From the NCBI GenBank assembly GCA_016110215.1, contig JADWQD010000002.1:2480001-2544000 (forward strand): a stretch of DNA of 64,000 nt, read 5' to 3'. Of the stretch, positions 1-11,437 are shown piece by piece. Position numbers and translations under genes: made by a program. Under the pieces are notes generated by a model. It ran no database searches and had not been told where the DNA came from. It saw nothing but the letters and a program-made list of their open reading frames with translations. Within the stretch, counting starts at the first letter, position 1. Every line of letters begins with the position of its first letter. This DNA comes from Capronia americana (Eukaryota; Ascomycota; Eurotiomycetes; Chaetothyriales; Herpotrichiellaceae).

Positions 1-471
1 GATGAACCCAATCGCTTGAGATTTGCTTGCACGGGAAAGAGCACTGAACACTCGTACGACGAGGACAAATCCATGATCTCCATGTTCTCCTGGAAATCAG
101 TCACAAAGTTGTACATCCTGGGAAGAGGGCAATCGATTGAGACGAGAATTGAGAGGACGTCTTGCGTCGAGGCAGGAGTATTTATATCCGGGCACCCCCC
201 ATTGCGGTACTTACAAAAATGACGCTACGCATATTGTTCAAATGGAACGAACATCTTCCGTGATGCGGATGGAGATTGACGAAGATGAAAGAAGACGAAG
301 TTGCCATCGCCAATAGACTTGGTACAACATGCACGGCCTTTTCAGAAAGCTCTGCTATTTACTTCCCGAGTGCAGAACGAGGACTTGATCGTGAGATGTC
401 CCAGACCAGCTCGTACTAGACACGCTCAGCTTGCCAGAACTACAACCACCGACACCTAAACCCGCCGTGTG
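1..471. other. no gene recognised
   Basis: No reading frame here resembles a known protein. The stretch lies downstream of the decayed minus-strand transporter and may hold its former 3' flank. I see no RNA gene or repeat. Confidence 0.5.
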
Positions 472-2080
472 TTAGGCCTTCTCATCATTTTCGTTGTCAG
501 AAAGGGTACGGACATGAACCAGGGTCTCACCCTCCTCGGTACCAATGAATCTTCGAAAGGAGTATTTGCGCAGAACAGGGCCTTTCCAAGCCAAGATGAC
601 CACGAGGCCGATACCCACGGAAGACAAATCAGCCATAGTGCCAAAGGCCCAAGCAGGCCCGTCGCGTTCGATCCAGGGAAGGATGAGGAAGGGAATCGCC
701 AGACCGAGCAGGATGCGGGCGATGTACAGCAGCGAAAAGGTCCCCATGGCATAATCGTGGAAATTCTCGGCAACATAATTGTTCAGCACGGGAGCGAACG
801 TTGACAGATCGCCGTATCTGGCTAGGAAGAAGCCAGTGGCCAGGACCATGTAGTAAAGGTGGTATTGAAGCGCCACACCGAAGAGGATCAATCCCACCAG
901 AACCGATGTCGCGGGCAGAATCAAGATTGGCCACGGGCGGTACTCAGGCTTCCAGATACTTCCGCGGCGCTTGCACATCCAGATTGCAACTCGGTCGTTG
1001 AGGGTAACCCCAACTACCTCTGCGACGCCAAATGCCACCCACTGTGCAAAGACGAATTCGGCGTTCCGAGAAGGCGAGGATCCGGAGCCCCCGAATTTGA
1101 CCGGGGCCTGGAGAAAGGCAGCCAGGGTCGTGTTGAGCCCGACGACCCAAGAAAAGGTCAGAATGAGGGAGCAAGCAGTTACCAGAATAAGAGGCAGACT
1201 GCGAATAGGCACATGGTCCGGACGTTTGGCTTTCTGGGCCCTTGGACAATACGATTACCCGAAAAGAACGTGGCCATTCGATTCGAGACATATGACCTAG
1301 TGGGATGGTTGTTGGCTAGATTCGCCTGTTGAAGGTGGTGTCGTCCAGGAACAAAAACACCAAGATACAGACCAACCTCATTGCTCCGGCCACCCACCAA
1401 AGTTGAACCGTCCACGATGCGTTTTGAACGATGAATCCACTCGTGACTGGTGCAAGCATAGCTCCCAGCTGGGCCGTAATCGCATAGCACGCAAAGGCCT
1501 TTCCTCGCTGGTGGAGGAAAAATGTTGCCAGAATGATCCTGGCGCCAATCGTCAAGGGGGCCGTACAGAAGAGGCCGACGAAGCGGCGGGACATGACGAA
1601 CACTATGTATTGGTCTTCATTCGTCATGCAGGCAGACCAAACATTGCAAACTGCAGTAATGAGACTGGTCCAAAAGATTACAGAAGTACGTCCGACGTCC
1701 ACCGACGGTGGAGCCCAAAGAAAAGGGCCAACAACTGAGCCTGCGAGGCCGGCTGTGAGCTATGAGGCAAGGATCAGCAAAAGAACCGCTGAATAAAAGG
1801 AATGGACAATGGACAAGAATCGAGAAAAGGAGAGGAAGTACCGAGTAAGATGGTGCAACTGGTTGAACGTGGTAAAGAGTAGCTTGAGGAAAGAAGCCGG
1901 CTCGGTTGGCAAGGTGATGCACGCCCCGAAAGACAGGATAGCCAAGGTCGTAATATTCTTGGCATTTGACCGATTCAGAGGGTCTCGTGGGTCATCAGAG
2001 GGCGGAGGGATGAGGACGATTCCGTCGACCATTTTGAAGGGGCTTTCGGAGGACGTGGTGGACTTTTCGTTTGTGTTCAA
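472..2080 (-). pseudogene. decayed MFS transporter (HOL1/DHA1-like)
   Basis: Remains of a 12-TM major facilitator. The start (ATG at 2080) is followed by the typical fungal preamble DPRDPLNRSNAKN. Transmembrane and loop motifs follow, such as AGLAGSVVGPFLWAP (about 1750-1700), the segment WWVAGAMRLVCILVFLF near 1360, and a full C-terminal half (1230-472). The frame cannot be kept open. After LSFGAC the expected continuation (LANRAGFF) is one base out of frame near 1911. A plausible 82-nt intron (gtactt...catag, ending at 1760) then restores the second segment. That segment hits a TAG at 1318-1316 right after DDTTFNRR, with no GT donor between. The loop segment NRMATFF (near 1270) is in another frame, and the C-terminal half (AKRPDHVPIRS) in a third. 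I infer a pseudogene with about three small indels. A sequencing error or unusual splicing remains possible. It lies downstream of a Zn2Cys6 regulator on the same strand. Confidence 0.6.
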
Positions 2081-3077
2081 AGCCTTCTTTGATTTCTCGA
2101 GCCATCTTGTGGTGGAAAGTGGGATAATTCAAACACTTCTGGTGAAGTGTGAGTTCTGGGCAAGTCTTTCTTTACTCTTTTAACAGTACACACAGCGTGG
2201 AAATGAGGGCATTCACCAGGCACGGTTCCGGGAGTTTTGGAGCTTTCTTGTATCGATGCTGCCATGAGCGTGAAGACGTTGTAGACGGCATTTTCCCCCA
2301 GTGCTAGGTGACTGTATTCATTGCGCTGAGTACGCGCGGCTACCAACCTCGTGGCTCGGAAAGTGCGTCTCTGACCTCGTCATCCCTCGCTTGCTTCTCG
2401 GGACTAGTCAAATCCGTTGTCTCGAGATCTCTCACTTGGCGAGAACACTTCCGAGAGAAGCCCATTCCGGAACTCTGTGAGCAAACATGGGAACCAATGA
2501 GACTTGTCCATTGTGCGGCGCCGAAGGGTCCCTATTCGGCCGAGACGCTTCTTCGAATAGCCAAATCATGATAGTTTAGAAATGCCTCCCGATGCACGCC
2601 AGGCAACGGGCCGATTTTCTCTCCACGGCATAACCAAGACATAACGCGTCGTTCCGGATTGATGGAGTGAAAGGTCTTGGGATTTCCAATCCGGAGTTGG
2701 GCTTGTCCAGGGCGGGAATTCGAAAGCCAGAGCCTGTCATTGCCTAGGCTGGGAAGTGGAGCGCGGCCTTCACGGCAAAATGGTTTCATTTGTCCTACCA
2801 AAATCGCCAGGTCTGGATCTGGATTCAGGGAACGGTTGGCTGGCGGGTTCAGTGGTTGCAGGGGGGAGCATATTGGAAAGCTTTCCATTGTTGTGGTAAG
2901 GGCGAGACTCGAACCAAGTAATGAAAGCGATCCAGGGTTTCGGGATGATAATGAGGATCCACAAACTCGCAATGCAGACGATATCAAGGTTATCCAAGCT
3001 AGAACTCAAGGCTCTTTTTTTCAGAGTTATCTTGACGTCGTTGGAGACATACTGCATTCATTTGGTGCCGCTGGATG
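2081..3077. other. intergenic, no gene recognised
   Basis: Lies between the decayed transporter start and the 3' end of the Zn2Cys6 gene. A minus-strand open frame at 2770-3057 encodes a hydrophobic stretch (SLWILIIIPKPWIAFITWF) but has no recognisable family or gene structure. A tRNA-like B-box sequence near 2905 was examined and rejected. Confidence 0.4.
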
Positions 3078-5366
3078 CTAAGGCTGCACGGCTCCAAATT
3101 CATTCATAGGAGGCCATATGTTGAGAGGCCAGTTCACCTGGTCTAGAGTGCACTCAGAGGCATTCATCACACCGGTCACTTGATTTGTATCCAGGTTCAT
3201 TGTTAGACCAAAATCGAGGTCTACGGAAGAAAAGGCCTCGGGATATGCCACGGTCCCCTGAGGACTCTTTCTTTTCCAGTTCCCAGGCCACAGGATGGAG
3301 AACCTCCGGATGAGCTCGTTGGTTGGGTCGGCAGAGGAATCAGAACCCGATTCGGCGGTGCTGACAATCATGTCAAGTATTCCTACAGTACTCAGCACTA
3401 TATCAGAGAGCGCTTTGGAGCCAACTCACGGAGCATGACCTTTGACAGCGGCCAGAATCTGGCACTGTGAGAAAGGATTAGACCCGATACTTCATGATTT
3501 CGCCGTATTGTAGAACTTTTGGCATGGACGACCGCGGCTCCAGGGCCAATTAAAGTACAGCACATCAAAGGGTGACTCAAAGGAATATACTCTGGCTGCC
3601 AGTTGTTCGCAATACAGGTCAGCTGCGATGCCACACGTCTCCCAACATCGGTGATGGGACGATCAAACGCGAAGGCGTTGATGGGAGGAGATTCGCCCAG
3701 GCTGAATGTTTCGGCTATCATGTCACACCTATTTTCCAGTCAAATAAATCAAGCCATCGATGTTTCGGACACTTACGTGAGTATCATCAGATGAGTAAAA
3801 ATGATCCAGCTGGATTCCGCAAAATTTTGCCCATCACAAATAAGAGAGCGAATGCCAAATTTGGCCGGGAGTGCCAGCTTAAAGCAAGCCAACGCTCTCT
3901 CTAATTCTTCCTTTTCCTCGTATGAGCTTCGAGCAGGATAATGTTGTGCGCAGTGTGATAGTAGGTAATGGGCGACCAAGAACCATGCTCGGACGTCCTG
4001 ATTGGGAACTCCTTGCAAAGTTTTCCAGGCCACCGCCGGCTCATCTCGCAAGACGGCCGAGATAACTGGGGTCCTTGAGAACCAGTTCTGGTCGGAGACT
4101 GGGAGGCAAACTCGCATTTGCTTCCGGTCGATGCCATACGGTTTACCGGAAAGAACCGCCAGAAACGTGTCCAGTTCCCAGATGGCCCACCAGAGTCGCC
4201 GCACCTCTTCTTTCTCGACCCATGCATCAACATCGCTTGAGTCAAATGTAGGTTCGTCGATGTCGACTTTGTTCAAGCCCAGATCATACGCGAAGCTTAT
4301 CAGGACGCTGCCCAGAACTGAAGCTGGTCCACATAGCCCTGCAGAGGCATAGTTGAACGCCAACAATATCATACCTCTGACGAACTCGAAACTTGGGATT
4401 TCAGTGGCTTTGAGGATGTCATCCTTGCTTTTGGCGGCATGGTCCCTAAAAATGGTCCCCCTGTCGGCCGGAAAAACGTCCGCAAAGTAAGAAGACGCCG
4501 AAAACCTGGCCGACATAGCAAACATCCCATTAATCATAAAGACCTCATCGGGTCTCAAATCAGCCGTTTCCGACAATGAAAATTGGGTGTCCTCGAGTTT
4601 TGTATACTTCTGGTAGAATGTTGGACGGTGAAAAATAGGTAGCCAAACCTGGACCCGATCAAAGAAGAGCTCGATACTTGAGTCTCGGTCAGATTGATTT
4701 GATAATTGGTCAATTGTCGACTTACAGTTCTTGTGCAACAGAATGCGGAATTTGCCAGCCGCTCTCATTTCCTAGATTGTTCGCAGCATTGGTCATTTGG
4801 CCTGTGCCCTCAAACAATGAAGGAGCTTTGCCGTGGGAGTCGAAGAACTGTGTGGGAGGCCAGGAGTTTGCTGCACTCCCCATGTTGTCCTGACGGCCTG
4901 TAAATAATCCGGCAGAGAGATTGGGAGATTGATTGTACGAATCATGAGTGGAATTGCTGCTCGTGTCTGACGGTCGTTCTGAGGTGCGACGTACAGGTAG
5001 TCAGAAACCCGTCCATGCGCTCCAAAAGAACACGAGAGCTGCTTACCGGCATGATCAGTGTGGGTTCTTGTGCCAGTGCGCCATATTGCTCTTTCTGGCA
5101 GTGGCCTCGAGCTGACGCGAGTGCCCTGCGCGTTTCGTCGCGACAGGAAGGTACAAGGCGCCCCGACTCTTTGACAAAGCCTACATGCTGGTTTCCTCAT
5201 ATCACCTTTTCGGTTCCAGTCAGATCGGATGTCCAGGCGAGAATAGTCAATCTCGTAGTAGTTGATCCCTTACATTTTGTTTTCTTCCTGCAAGGAGTTA
5301 AGCTGGGCCGCAGACGGGCGTCTCGCTCCCCGCATACCTATTACATTCTTGACAAGCCCGGTTCAT
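3078..5366 (-). CDS. Zn2Cys6 transcription factor with 14-nt microexon
   Basis: Seven exons on the minus strand: 5338-5366, 5274-5287, 5047-5205, 4726-4978, 3777-4676, 3430-3728, 3078-3382. All introns are GT-AG and in phase, giving about 652 residues. The N-terminal zinc cluster is complete only after splicing: C5, C8, C15, C22, C25, C32 (C-x2-C-x6-C-x6-C-x2-C-x6-C). The first two cysteines lie in exon 1. The 14-nt exon 2 carries the basic KKTK stretch. The third cysteine codon is split between exons 2 and 3. The middle exons carry a Fungal_trans (PF04082-type) domain with IELFFDRVQVWLPIFHRPTF and the EEVRRLWWAIWELDTFLA signature. This is a DNA-binding nuclear regulator, probably of nearby genes. 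The adjacent MFS remnant and the SDR gene are on the same strand, which would fit a small local catabolic or resistance module. No target is evident. Confidence 0.8.
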
Positions 5367-6125
5367 GGTAGGACGACGCGCAAGGTGGGCTCGAGGAGGC
5401 GAATTTTCGTTGTTTAGGGTCATTGAGACGCAATTCAAGCTTCAGTTTAAAGACTCTTGAATGTTCTTGTTGTTGGGTGAGAAAAATGAAGCCATCCGAG
5501 TTTTCTGGGGAGCTCGACAGGCACGGGGTTCTGCGGCGCGAGGCCCACACCGATGCGGAGTAGTGGAAGGCTAGTCGGCCGAAAGGCGGGGTCGTCACCT
5601 ATTAGTTAGAGGATGTGCTAGGGACGGAGCGTCGCAGGGTCAGCACGTGACTACGCTAGTGGGCTGACCCCAGCGACAGACGCCACCCCAGACTTCATAC
5701 CGGAGCATTCTGCTCCAAAGATCCAGCCCGTTGTAATATTTGGACTGTCGAAAGCGCTCTTTGCAGCGTCGATAGACCTGGTATCCCCTTTGCACCTCGC
5801 GAAATCCCGGCAAGCAACAAGTCCACATCTGTACTTAAACGGCTCCGAATACTCTCGGCCTGCCGACTTTTATCTCGCCATTGGACTCCTCGAACGCTCA
5901 TCAAGGGAATCGCACGCCGACCAAAGACAAGAGGTGGAAGGCTGTCCCAGTCCTATGGGTACCAGTTCGAATTCATCCGCCACACGACACACCCTAGCTG
6001 CCTAGTTGGGGGAAATGCGACCGGTCTTGGGACTCGGGACGGCATTCGCGGCAAAATGGGATTTGACGGAAATCCAGATGTGCACCCCACGTAGACATGA
6101 CGTCCGAAGCTCACGAAAGGGAGGT
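5367..6125. promoter_or_regulatory. promoter region of the Zn2Cys6 gene
   Basis: Gene-free interval between the start of the minus-strand Zn2Cys6 gene (5366) and the stop codon of the SDR gene (6126). I see no further gene. It must contain the regulator's promoter and the SDR 3' end. No defined motif was identified. Confidence 0.4.
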
Positions 6126-7000
6126 CTACCAAGGCTGGATTCCATCGATGCGCAACACTTTGCCCGCATCTGCGTCTCGTTTGCCTTGGAGGACGTCCTT
6201 GATGAAGTGGCCTCCAATCGCGGGATCCTGAGCGCCCAAGCTTTTCATGATCTCCGGACTTCCTCCCAAGTTGGTAGCTGAAAATCCCGGATCACAGCAG
6301 AACACTTTGACCCCATCATCCCGCAGCCATCTCGTCCACTCCCGCATTACCATGTTCAAAGCCGTCTTACTGGACCTGTAGGCGGGGAAGCCCAGAACTG
6401 GTCCTGGTTCCTTCGGCCAGCCTTTCGGTGGCACGTAATTGAAGTCCAGTGTGCGATCGTACGTTTCCGTAAGGGTCGAGGTGCCACTGGTGATGAAAAT
6501 CACGCGAGGATTCGACGACTTGAGCAGAAGAGGGACAAAGGTATAGGTCATCATTTGGGACCCGATGGTGTTCACGCTGAAAGACTTTTTCCAAATCTCA
6601 CGCAACGTCAAGCGTCCTGCTATAGGTCCGGCTTCGAACTGAGCTCCTGGCGTGGCAGTCAGTCATGCTTAGTTCTTGCCCAGATACTTCTGAGATTCAT
6701 GGGTTTCCGCGTACCGGCATTGTTAAGTAGCGTATCGAGCCTGCCACATTTCGAAGAAATCATCTCGAAGGCTTTCTGCATGGAGTCGTCACTCTCGAGG
6801 TCGACTTGGAGGGCTTCCAAGTCGCTTTTGGTGTGAGGAACCTCCGATTTGGCCTTCTTGATCGCTGCTTCAGCATCCTGGATCAACAGCGCCCCGATGA
6901 AAATTGTATAACCGATGTCTGATTGTAGCAATGCTTTGACCGTCTCAAACCCGAGACCGCGATCGGCGCCGGTAATGAAAATTACTGGATTTGCAGCCAT
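6126..7000 (-). CDS. short-chain dehydrogenase/reductase (SDR)
   Basis: Two exons (6715-7000 and 6126-6646) separated by a 68-nt GT-AG intron, giving 268 residues, a usual classical-SDR length. The Rossmann glycine motif appears as VIFITGADRGLGFETVKALL near residues 5-24 (TGxxxGxG). LLNNAG gives the NNAG motif at the exon junction. The catalytic region is ITSGTST (serine) followed by YRSSK (Tyr-x3-Lys). A PGFSATNLGG segment follows. The protein is a cytosolic NAD(P)(H)-dependent oxidoreductase whose substrate cannot be read from sequence; the overall pattern resembles fungal carbonyl-reductase-like SDRs. ATG 7000 is chosen because it sits directly before the beta-1 strand; an in-frame upstream codon near 7036 is not ATG. 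It is on the same strand as the neighbouring Zn2Cys6 regulator, which might control it. Confidence 0.9.
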
Positions 7001-8421
7001 TCTTCGCGGTATGCGTCGTGGCTGTATGGCAAGCATCTGTTAACCTCCGAGGGAAAGGGGAAGCATTTATACTCGCCTTTGCCCGCTGTCATGGGGATAG
7101 CATTTGACGAAGTTCCCAATGCTAATCGTCGTCCACAGCTAACCGGTAATGCCGCTAATTTCCCCACTCGGTGGTCAAGGCCCCTGGTCCCCAACGAGAA
7201 GGTCAAAGAGCGCATATGACCCTGGGAAGGCCTTCTGGTTTGCCGCCATGGGTGGAGGCCTTCTTCGGCATAGAGAACGGCCGCGGCAAAGGTCGGAAAC
7301 CCGCGCCGTGAGCTCGGAGCTACTGGTCCACTTAGACATCCTTGATTTCTCAGGATTGCATTGAACGCTGTGTCGTTGAACGTAGGCAGGAGAAATTTCA
7401 TAGAAGCTCTCCACTGGTGCGTGCACGGCGGGTCCCTTGGGAGAGCCTAAGCCTAATGGATCCGTCTATAACGGCGGGGTGCGAGAAACGAGACGTTGCA
7501 AGAGACGAGGAAAGGATTCGGGAGTCGCGCGTGGGGCATTCTTTAGGCACAGCATAGCAGTAACATCTCCAATTCAGTCTCTTCTCTACATTCCTGTGCT
7601 TCTGTTGGCGCAGAGCTCCGCCGTCGGCGCACACCAACCAAACTCGTGGATTCACATGACCCAGACAACCCAAGCACCTCCATTGGAAAGGGGCGGTGTA
7701 AATCGTAGTCGTGATTTCGTAGTTACTACGAACACGTAGATACCTTACCGTAGAAGAGCGAAGTAGAGGAGAGATGTCTCACGCCGGGAGACGTCCCACA
7801 GCGGTGAGACGCTCACTGCGCTGCCTCTATCTGCGCGACTTGGAAAGGAGTGTTCTTTCGGTTCCTTCTCTTTGAGCATGTCGATGGTTCCTAAGTGTTC
7901 TAAAGACATATATGTGTGTTAAGAAGGGGAAGAAGAAATCCTACGAGGTGCCTGGCCAGATGAGGTGAAAAGAATTATTGAGAAAGATCAAGCCACCCGG
8001 CGAATCTGTATTGGGATGCATAGAGAGAGGAAAGGAGCATGGGACTATTCCCGGTAACCCTCTCAAGCCAAGGACACAAGCACACGTGGTGCCTTCCCAG
8101 GGGATCCCCTGAGCCCTCCTTTGGGCCCTCGTTAAAACTTGACAGTTTGGAGGGATGCCCCGATGTGGTCAGCAGGGTGAGCTGGGTCCTGCCGGCCCTG
8201 AGCCAACGTTGAGCCGGACGCGAGCCAGCCGGAGCAAAAGCGGCGCGACGTCACGTGGGATGAAAGGCGTCAAAGGCGTCGAGATTCCGGCGAGGAAACA
8301 AGAAGTTCGCAACTGCTAGTTGGAACGCCATGTAGTACCTCCTGTTCAGCCGACGAGCCATGGCTTTGACAATTCTGGATGCATGATCTCCTTCCCCTGA
8401 CGCTCTTTGAGACCTGACAGC
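7001..8421. other. intergenic region, divergent promoters
   Basis: About 1.4 kb between the divergently oriented SDR gene (minus) and the mannosyltransferase gene (plus). Short open frames on both strands lack family similarity or splice structure. I see no RNA gene. It should contain both promoters. Confidence 0.4.
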
Positions 8422-9560
8422 ATGCATTTCGCTTTGCCACCACGCAAGACCTCACATCCACCGCCGTATGTCCGCAACAGCAACTTGACTGCCGCAGCCC
8501 AGAGGCGGCGCAAGCAGATACAATTTCTTGCTTACGCGGTGCTTGGACTGTTGACCCTTTATCTTGTTATTAAGGCCTTTCTTTCCTTCCGGACGGCAGA
8601 TGGGCAAGACAATAACGCAAGCTCGATTGAGGGACCCCAAGACATTGTCATTGTCACCGTATTTGACCATGCCACTATGAGCGAGGACTACATGAGGATT
8701 ATAAAAGCGAACAGAGACGACTATGCTGCCAGACATGGTAAATGCGCCAACGATTGCCTTGTCGCCATATGCCAGCTAATACAAGCTTAGGATACAAGAA
8801 CTTCTACACAAACACAACTGCCTACTCAGATCTTGTTGACCCTTCCCCTTCGTCCTGGTCGATGGTACCGGCCCTACGGCATACCTTGACAGAAATGAGC
8901 TCAAGCACATTCTTCTGGTACTTATCCGCGGACGCGTTTATCACAAGTCCTTCGCTCTCCCTTGAATCCCACATCCTCCAGCCACTCGAGGCGCTCATGC
9001 TCAAAGATATTCCAGTTGTGCCGCCTGACTCGGTCATTCATACCTTCTCGCACCTGAAGCCGTCTCGCACACATCTGATCCTGTCTCAGGACATGGACAA
9101 CCTTGCCCATACCTCATTTATCCTCCGCAACACCCCGTTCACTCCCCAAACTCCGGACAACTGGGCACACTACTTCCTAGATGCCTGGTTTGATCCCTTG
9201 TATCGGGCATATGCGTTCCAGAAAGCGGAAAACCATGCGCTGGAGCATCTAGTGCAGTGGCATCCCACGATGCTCGCGAGGCTAGTCTTGATTGAACAAC
9301 GCAGGATCAATTCCTACAATTATGCCAGCCCGCCCGCGAAAGACCCCTTGACAGGGGACATCAGGACGCATGACAGTATGTGGCAGGAAGGGGATCTAGT
9401 GGTCAATCTAAAAGGCTGTCGGGATAGCGCAAAGCGCGACTGCGAGGAAGAGATTAGGTATTACTTTGCCAAGTGGGGGAAAGAGGTCGAAAGGCTGGAT
9501 GGCAAGAAGCCTGATTACGATGTCAGCCCTACAAAATTAAAACCCGTGAGGGAAGGCTGA
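8422..9560 (+). CDS. alpha-1,6-mannosyltransferase, MNN10/MNN11 (GT34) family
   Basis: Exons 8422-8737 and 8791-9560 with a 53-nt intron; 361 residues. The product is a type II membrane protein: a short basic cytosolic tail (AAQRRRKQ), one membrane segment at residues 34-55, then a lumenal catalytic domain. DIVIVTVFDHATMSEDY begins the GT34 (GMA12/MNN10) domain. The region FFWYLSADAFITSPS (residues 146-160) is where the family carries its nucleotide-sugar/metal-binding acidic motif, and HNxxxF-like positions follow. Yeast Mnn10/Mnn11 are subunits of Golgi mannan polymerase II that extend the alpha-1,6 mannan backbone of N-glycans. The first ATG after the in-frame upstream codon at 8407 (which is TTG) is used. 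The acidic motif reads SAD rather than a clear DxD, which may mean a structural subunit. Whether it is the Mnn10 or Mnn11 orthologue is unresolved. Confidence 0.85.
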
Positions 9561-9818
9561 ACATCATTCTCAGCGGCGCAAACAGGTTTTGTGCTTTCTC
9601 CTGACCGCCTATTGCTCGGTTCGTTTTCTGGTGGCATAGCAACACTAAGGCAACAGTGTTATGGTCTCATTGTCAAATTTGATGTTCACAGCAAAGATTC
9701 CAAGGGGTTGAAAGCATAGCGACGAGGAGTTCTCTGGTATGTTTTCAAGAATGGCTAACAGAACAAATAGAAGGATACTTTTTCTCAAGAATGGCATCAG
9801 GTTGTACGGGACGCGTCT

Positions 9819-11437
9819 TCAGGCAAAATCTCCTCTTTCAGCCCGCCGCTGGTCATATCTGAGCACGGCGCCGAGCAACACCTGGACACCGACTGCGCTG
9901 TATTCCCGTCAGTGGGCACCATCATACTTGCAAGAGGGATCGACTTACCAGTCCTCTGGGCTGCAGTACTCCTGCGGGTTATGGCTTACGCCGTCTTTGG
10001 TGACTGAAAAGATCATGCTTGTCGGACAGCGACGGTTAGTGTAGCAGCTGTCATGACCGGCCCCGCTGGTCATATGTTTCCACAACTGTCCATCCTCAGC
10101 GGTCATCGGCAGTCCCGCACAGACTTCTTTTGCGCTTTCTTCGACGACTGCAATACAGTCAGGATGGAACTTGACAGCAGGACTATCGACCAATTCCTTC
10201 CATTCCACTTTGCAGCCCCTCTCGCTCTCCTTCTCTGCAATTCTTGCAAATTCTGAGCGGCATGCTTGCTCGATCTCAGCGAGCTTCGCATCTTCCACGT
10301 GTCGGATATCCAGGGTAAAGGTGACGGTGTGGGCCATGGTGTTAATGGACCCCGGCTGCTGGGTCAGAATTCCTGTTGTTGAGAGACCTCCAAGTCTCTT
10401 CGCAATTGCATTGGACTCAACGATCAGCTTCGCGGCACAGAGCATTGAGTCCATCCGTGCGGAGAATGGTGTGGTGCCAGCATGAGTGTCGCGTCCTTTG
10501 ACCGTGATCTCAAACCATTTGAATGCTTGCACGCCTTTAACAACGCCGACTCTCCTTTTCTCGGCTTCGAGGATCGGACCCTGTTCGATATGAAGTTCGA
10601 AGTGTGCGGCGATTGGGAAAGCTTTGTAAGATGCTGCTTGCGACCCGAGGTACCCGATCCTCTCCAGCTCCTGCTTCATCGTCTTTCGCTGACCGTCTTT
10701 ACCAGCCGATACCTCTGGCAGGTTCCAAGCTGTTTCCAACGGGACAGCTTCGGCCCAAACGCCGGACGAGACAGCCATCATCGGGAAGCGGGCTCCCTCT
10801 TCGTTTGTCCAGTTGACAACTCCAATACTCCCTTCAGTCTCAACATTGTTCTCATGCAAGACCTTGAGCACTTCAAGCCCAGCATTGACTCCTAAAATCC
10901 CGTCATATCTGCCACCGGTCGGCTGGGTGTCGAGATGCGAGCCGATCATAATCGGCGGCTGTGTTGTGTTCTTGCCAGGCCTGACAGCGAACTGGTTGCC
11001 CATCTGGTCAACTGTTGTTTTGCAGCCAATGGATTCAGCCGTCTTCGTGAACCAATCCCGTACTTGTTTGTCGGCGTCGTTCAGACTCAACCTTGCCATA
11101 CCCGTCTCGGTCGGATCCCTGTCGCGGAATGAGTTGTGCGCTTTTCTTACAAAGATGCGATCACTTACTCTCCATATCTATGCGCGGCGCCGAACTCACA
11201 ACCCGTGTGAATGGCGTCCAGCAACCGGGACTGATTGACTTTTAAAGCAGCTATGTCGTGTTTCGACCGGGTGCCATGGACCCCGTTGACACCGTTCGTA
11301 GCCATCTTCCCTACACCGGAACGTCTCAGCTGGCTTAGATTATCGTCACTCAATAAAGCCCAGGATCTGAAAGCAGCTCCAGATGCTCTACAAGATTTTA
11401 AAATAAACCCAGCAGAGAGCTTGACGGACATGGGCAA
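9819..11437 (-). CDS. M20 family amidohydrolase, N-carbamoyl-amino acid hydrolase/beta-ureidopropionase type
   Basis: Three exons: 11170 side (11169-11437), 9949-11118 and 9819-9897; introns of 49 and 51 nt are GT-AG and in phase. Peptidase M20 metal ligands are visible: GSHLDTQPTGGRYDG (His and bridging Asp), WTNEEGARF (Glu-Glu) and ELHIEQG (His). The C-terminal histidine lies in DGVSHNPQEYCSPEDW, just before the last intron, and the protein ends in a helix VLLGAVLRYDQRRA. The family hydrolyses N-carbamoyl-L-amino acids, beta-ureidopropionate or allantoate-type substrates with release of CO2 and ammonia, using two divalent metals. The start is ambiguous. ATG 11437 gives an N-terminal extension rich in Ser, Arg and Lys that could be a mitochondrial presequence. 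ATG 11305 (MATNG) gives a cytosolic form. Substrate is inferred only at family level. Confidence 0.87.

Noticed and set aside
2892..2975. Possible tRNA on the minus strand ending in GGTTCGAGTCTCGCC
   Set aside because: The B-box-like sequence is present, but no 5' acceptor strand or anticodon arm could be paired upstream at the required distance.
2770..3057. Hydrophobic minus-strand frame just downstream of the Zn2Cys6 gene
   Set aside because: Looks membrane-like for about 20 residues, but no start context, family or extension was found; it is out of the regulator's coding region.
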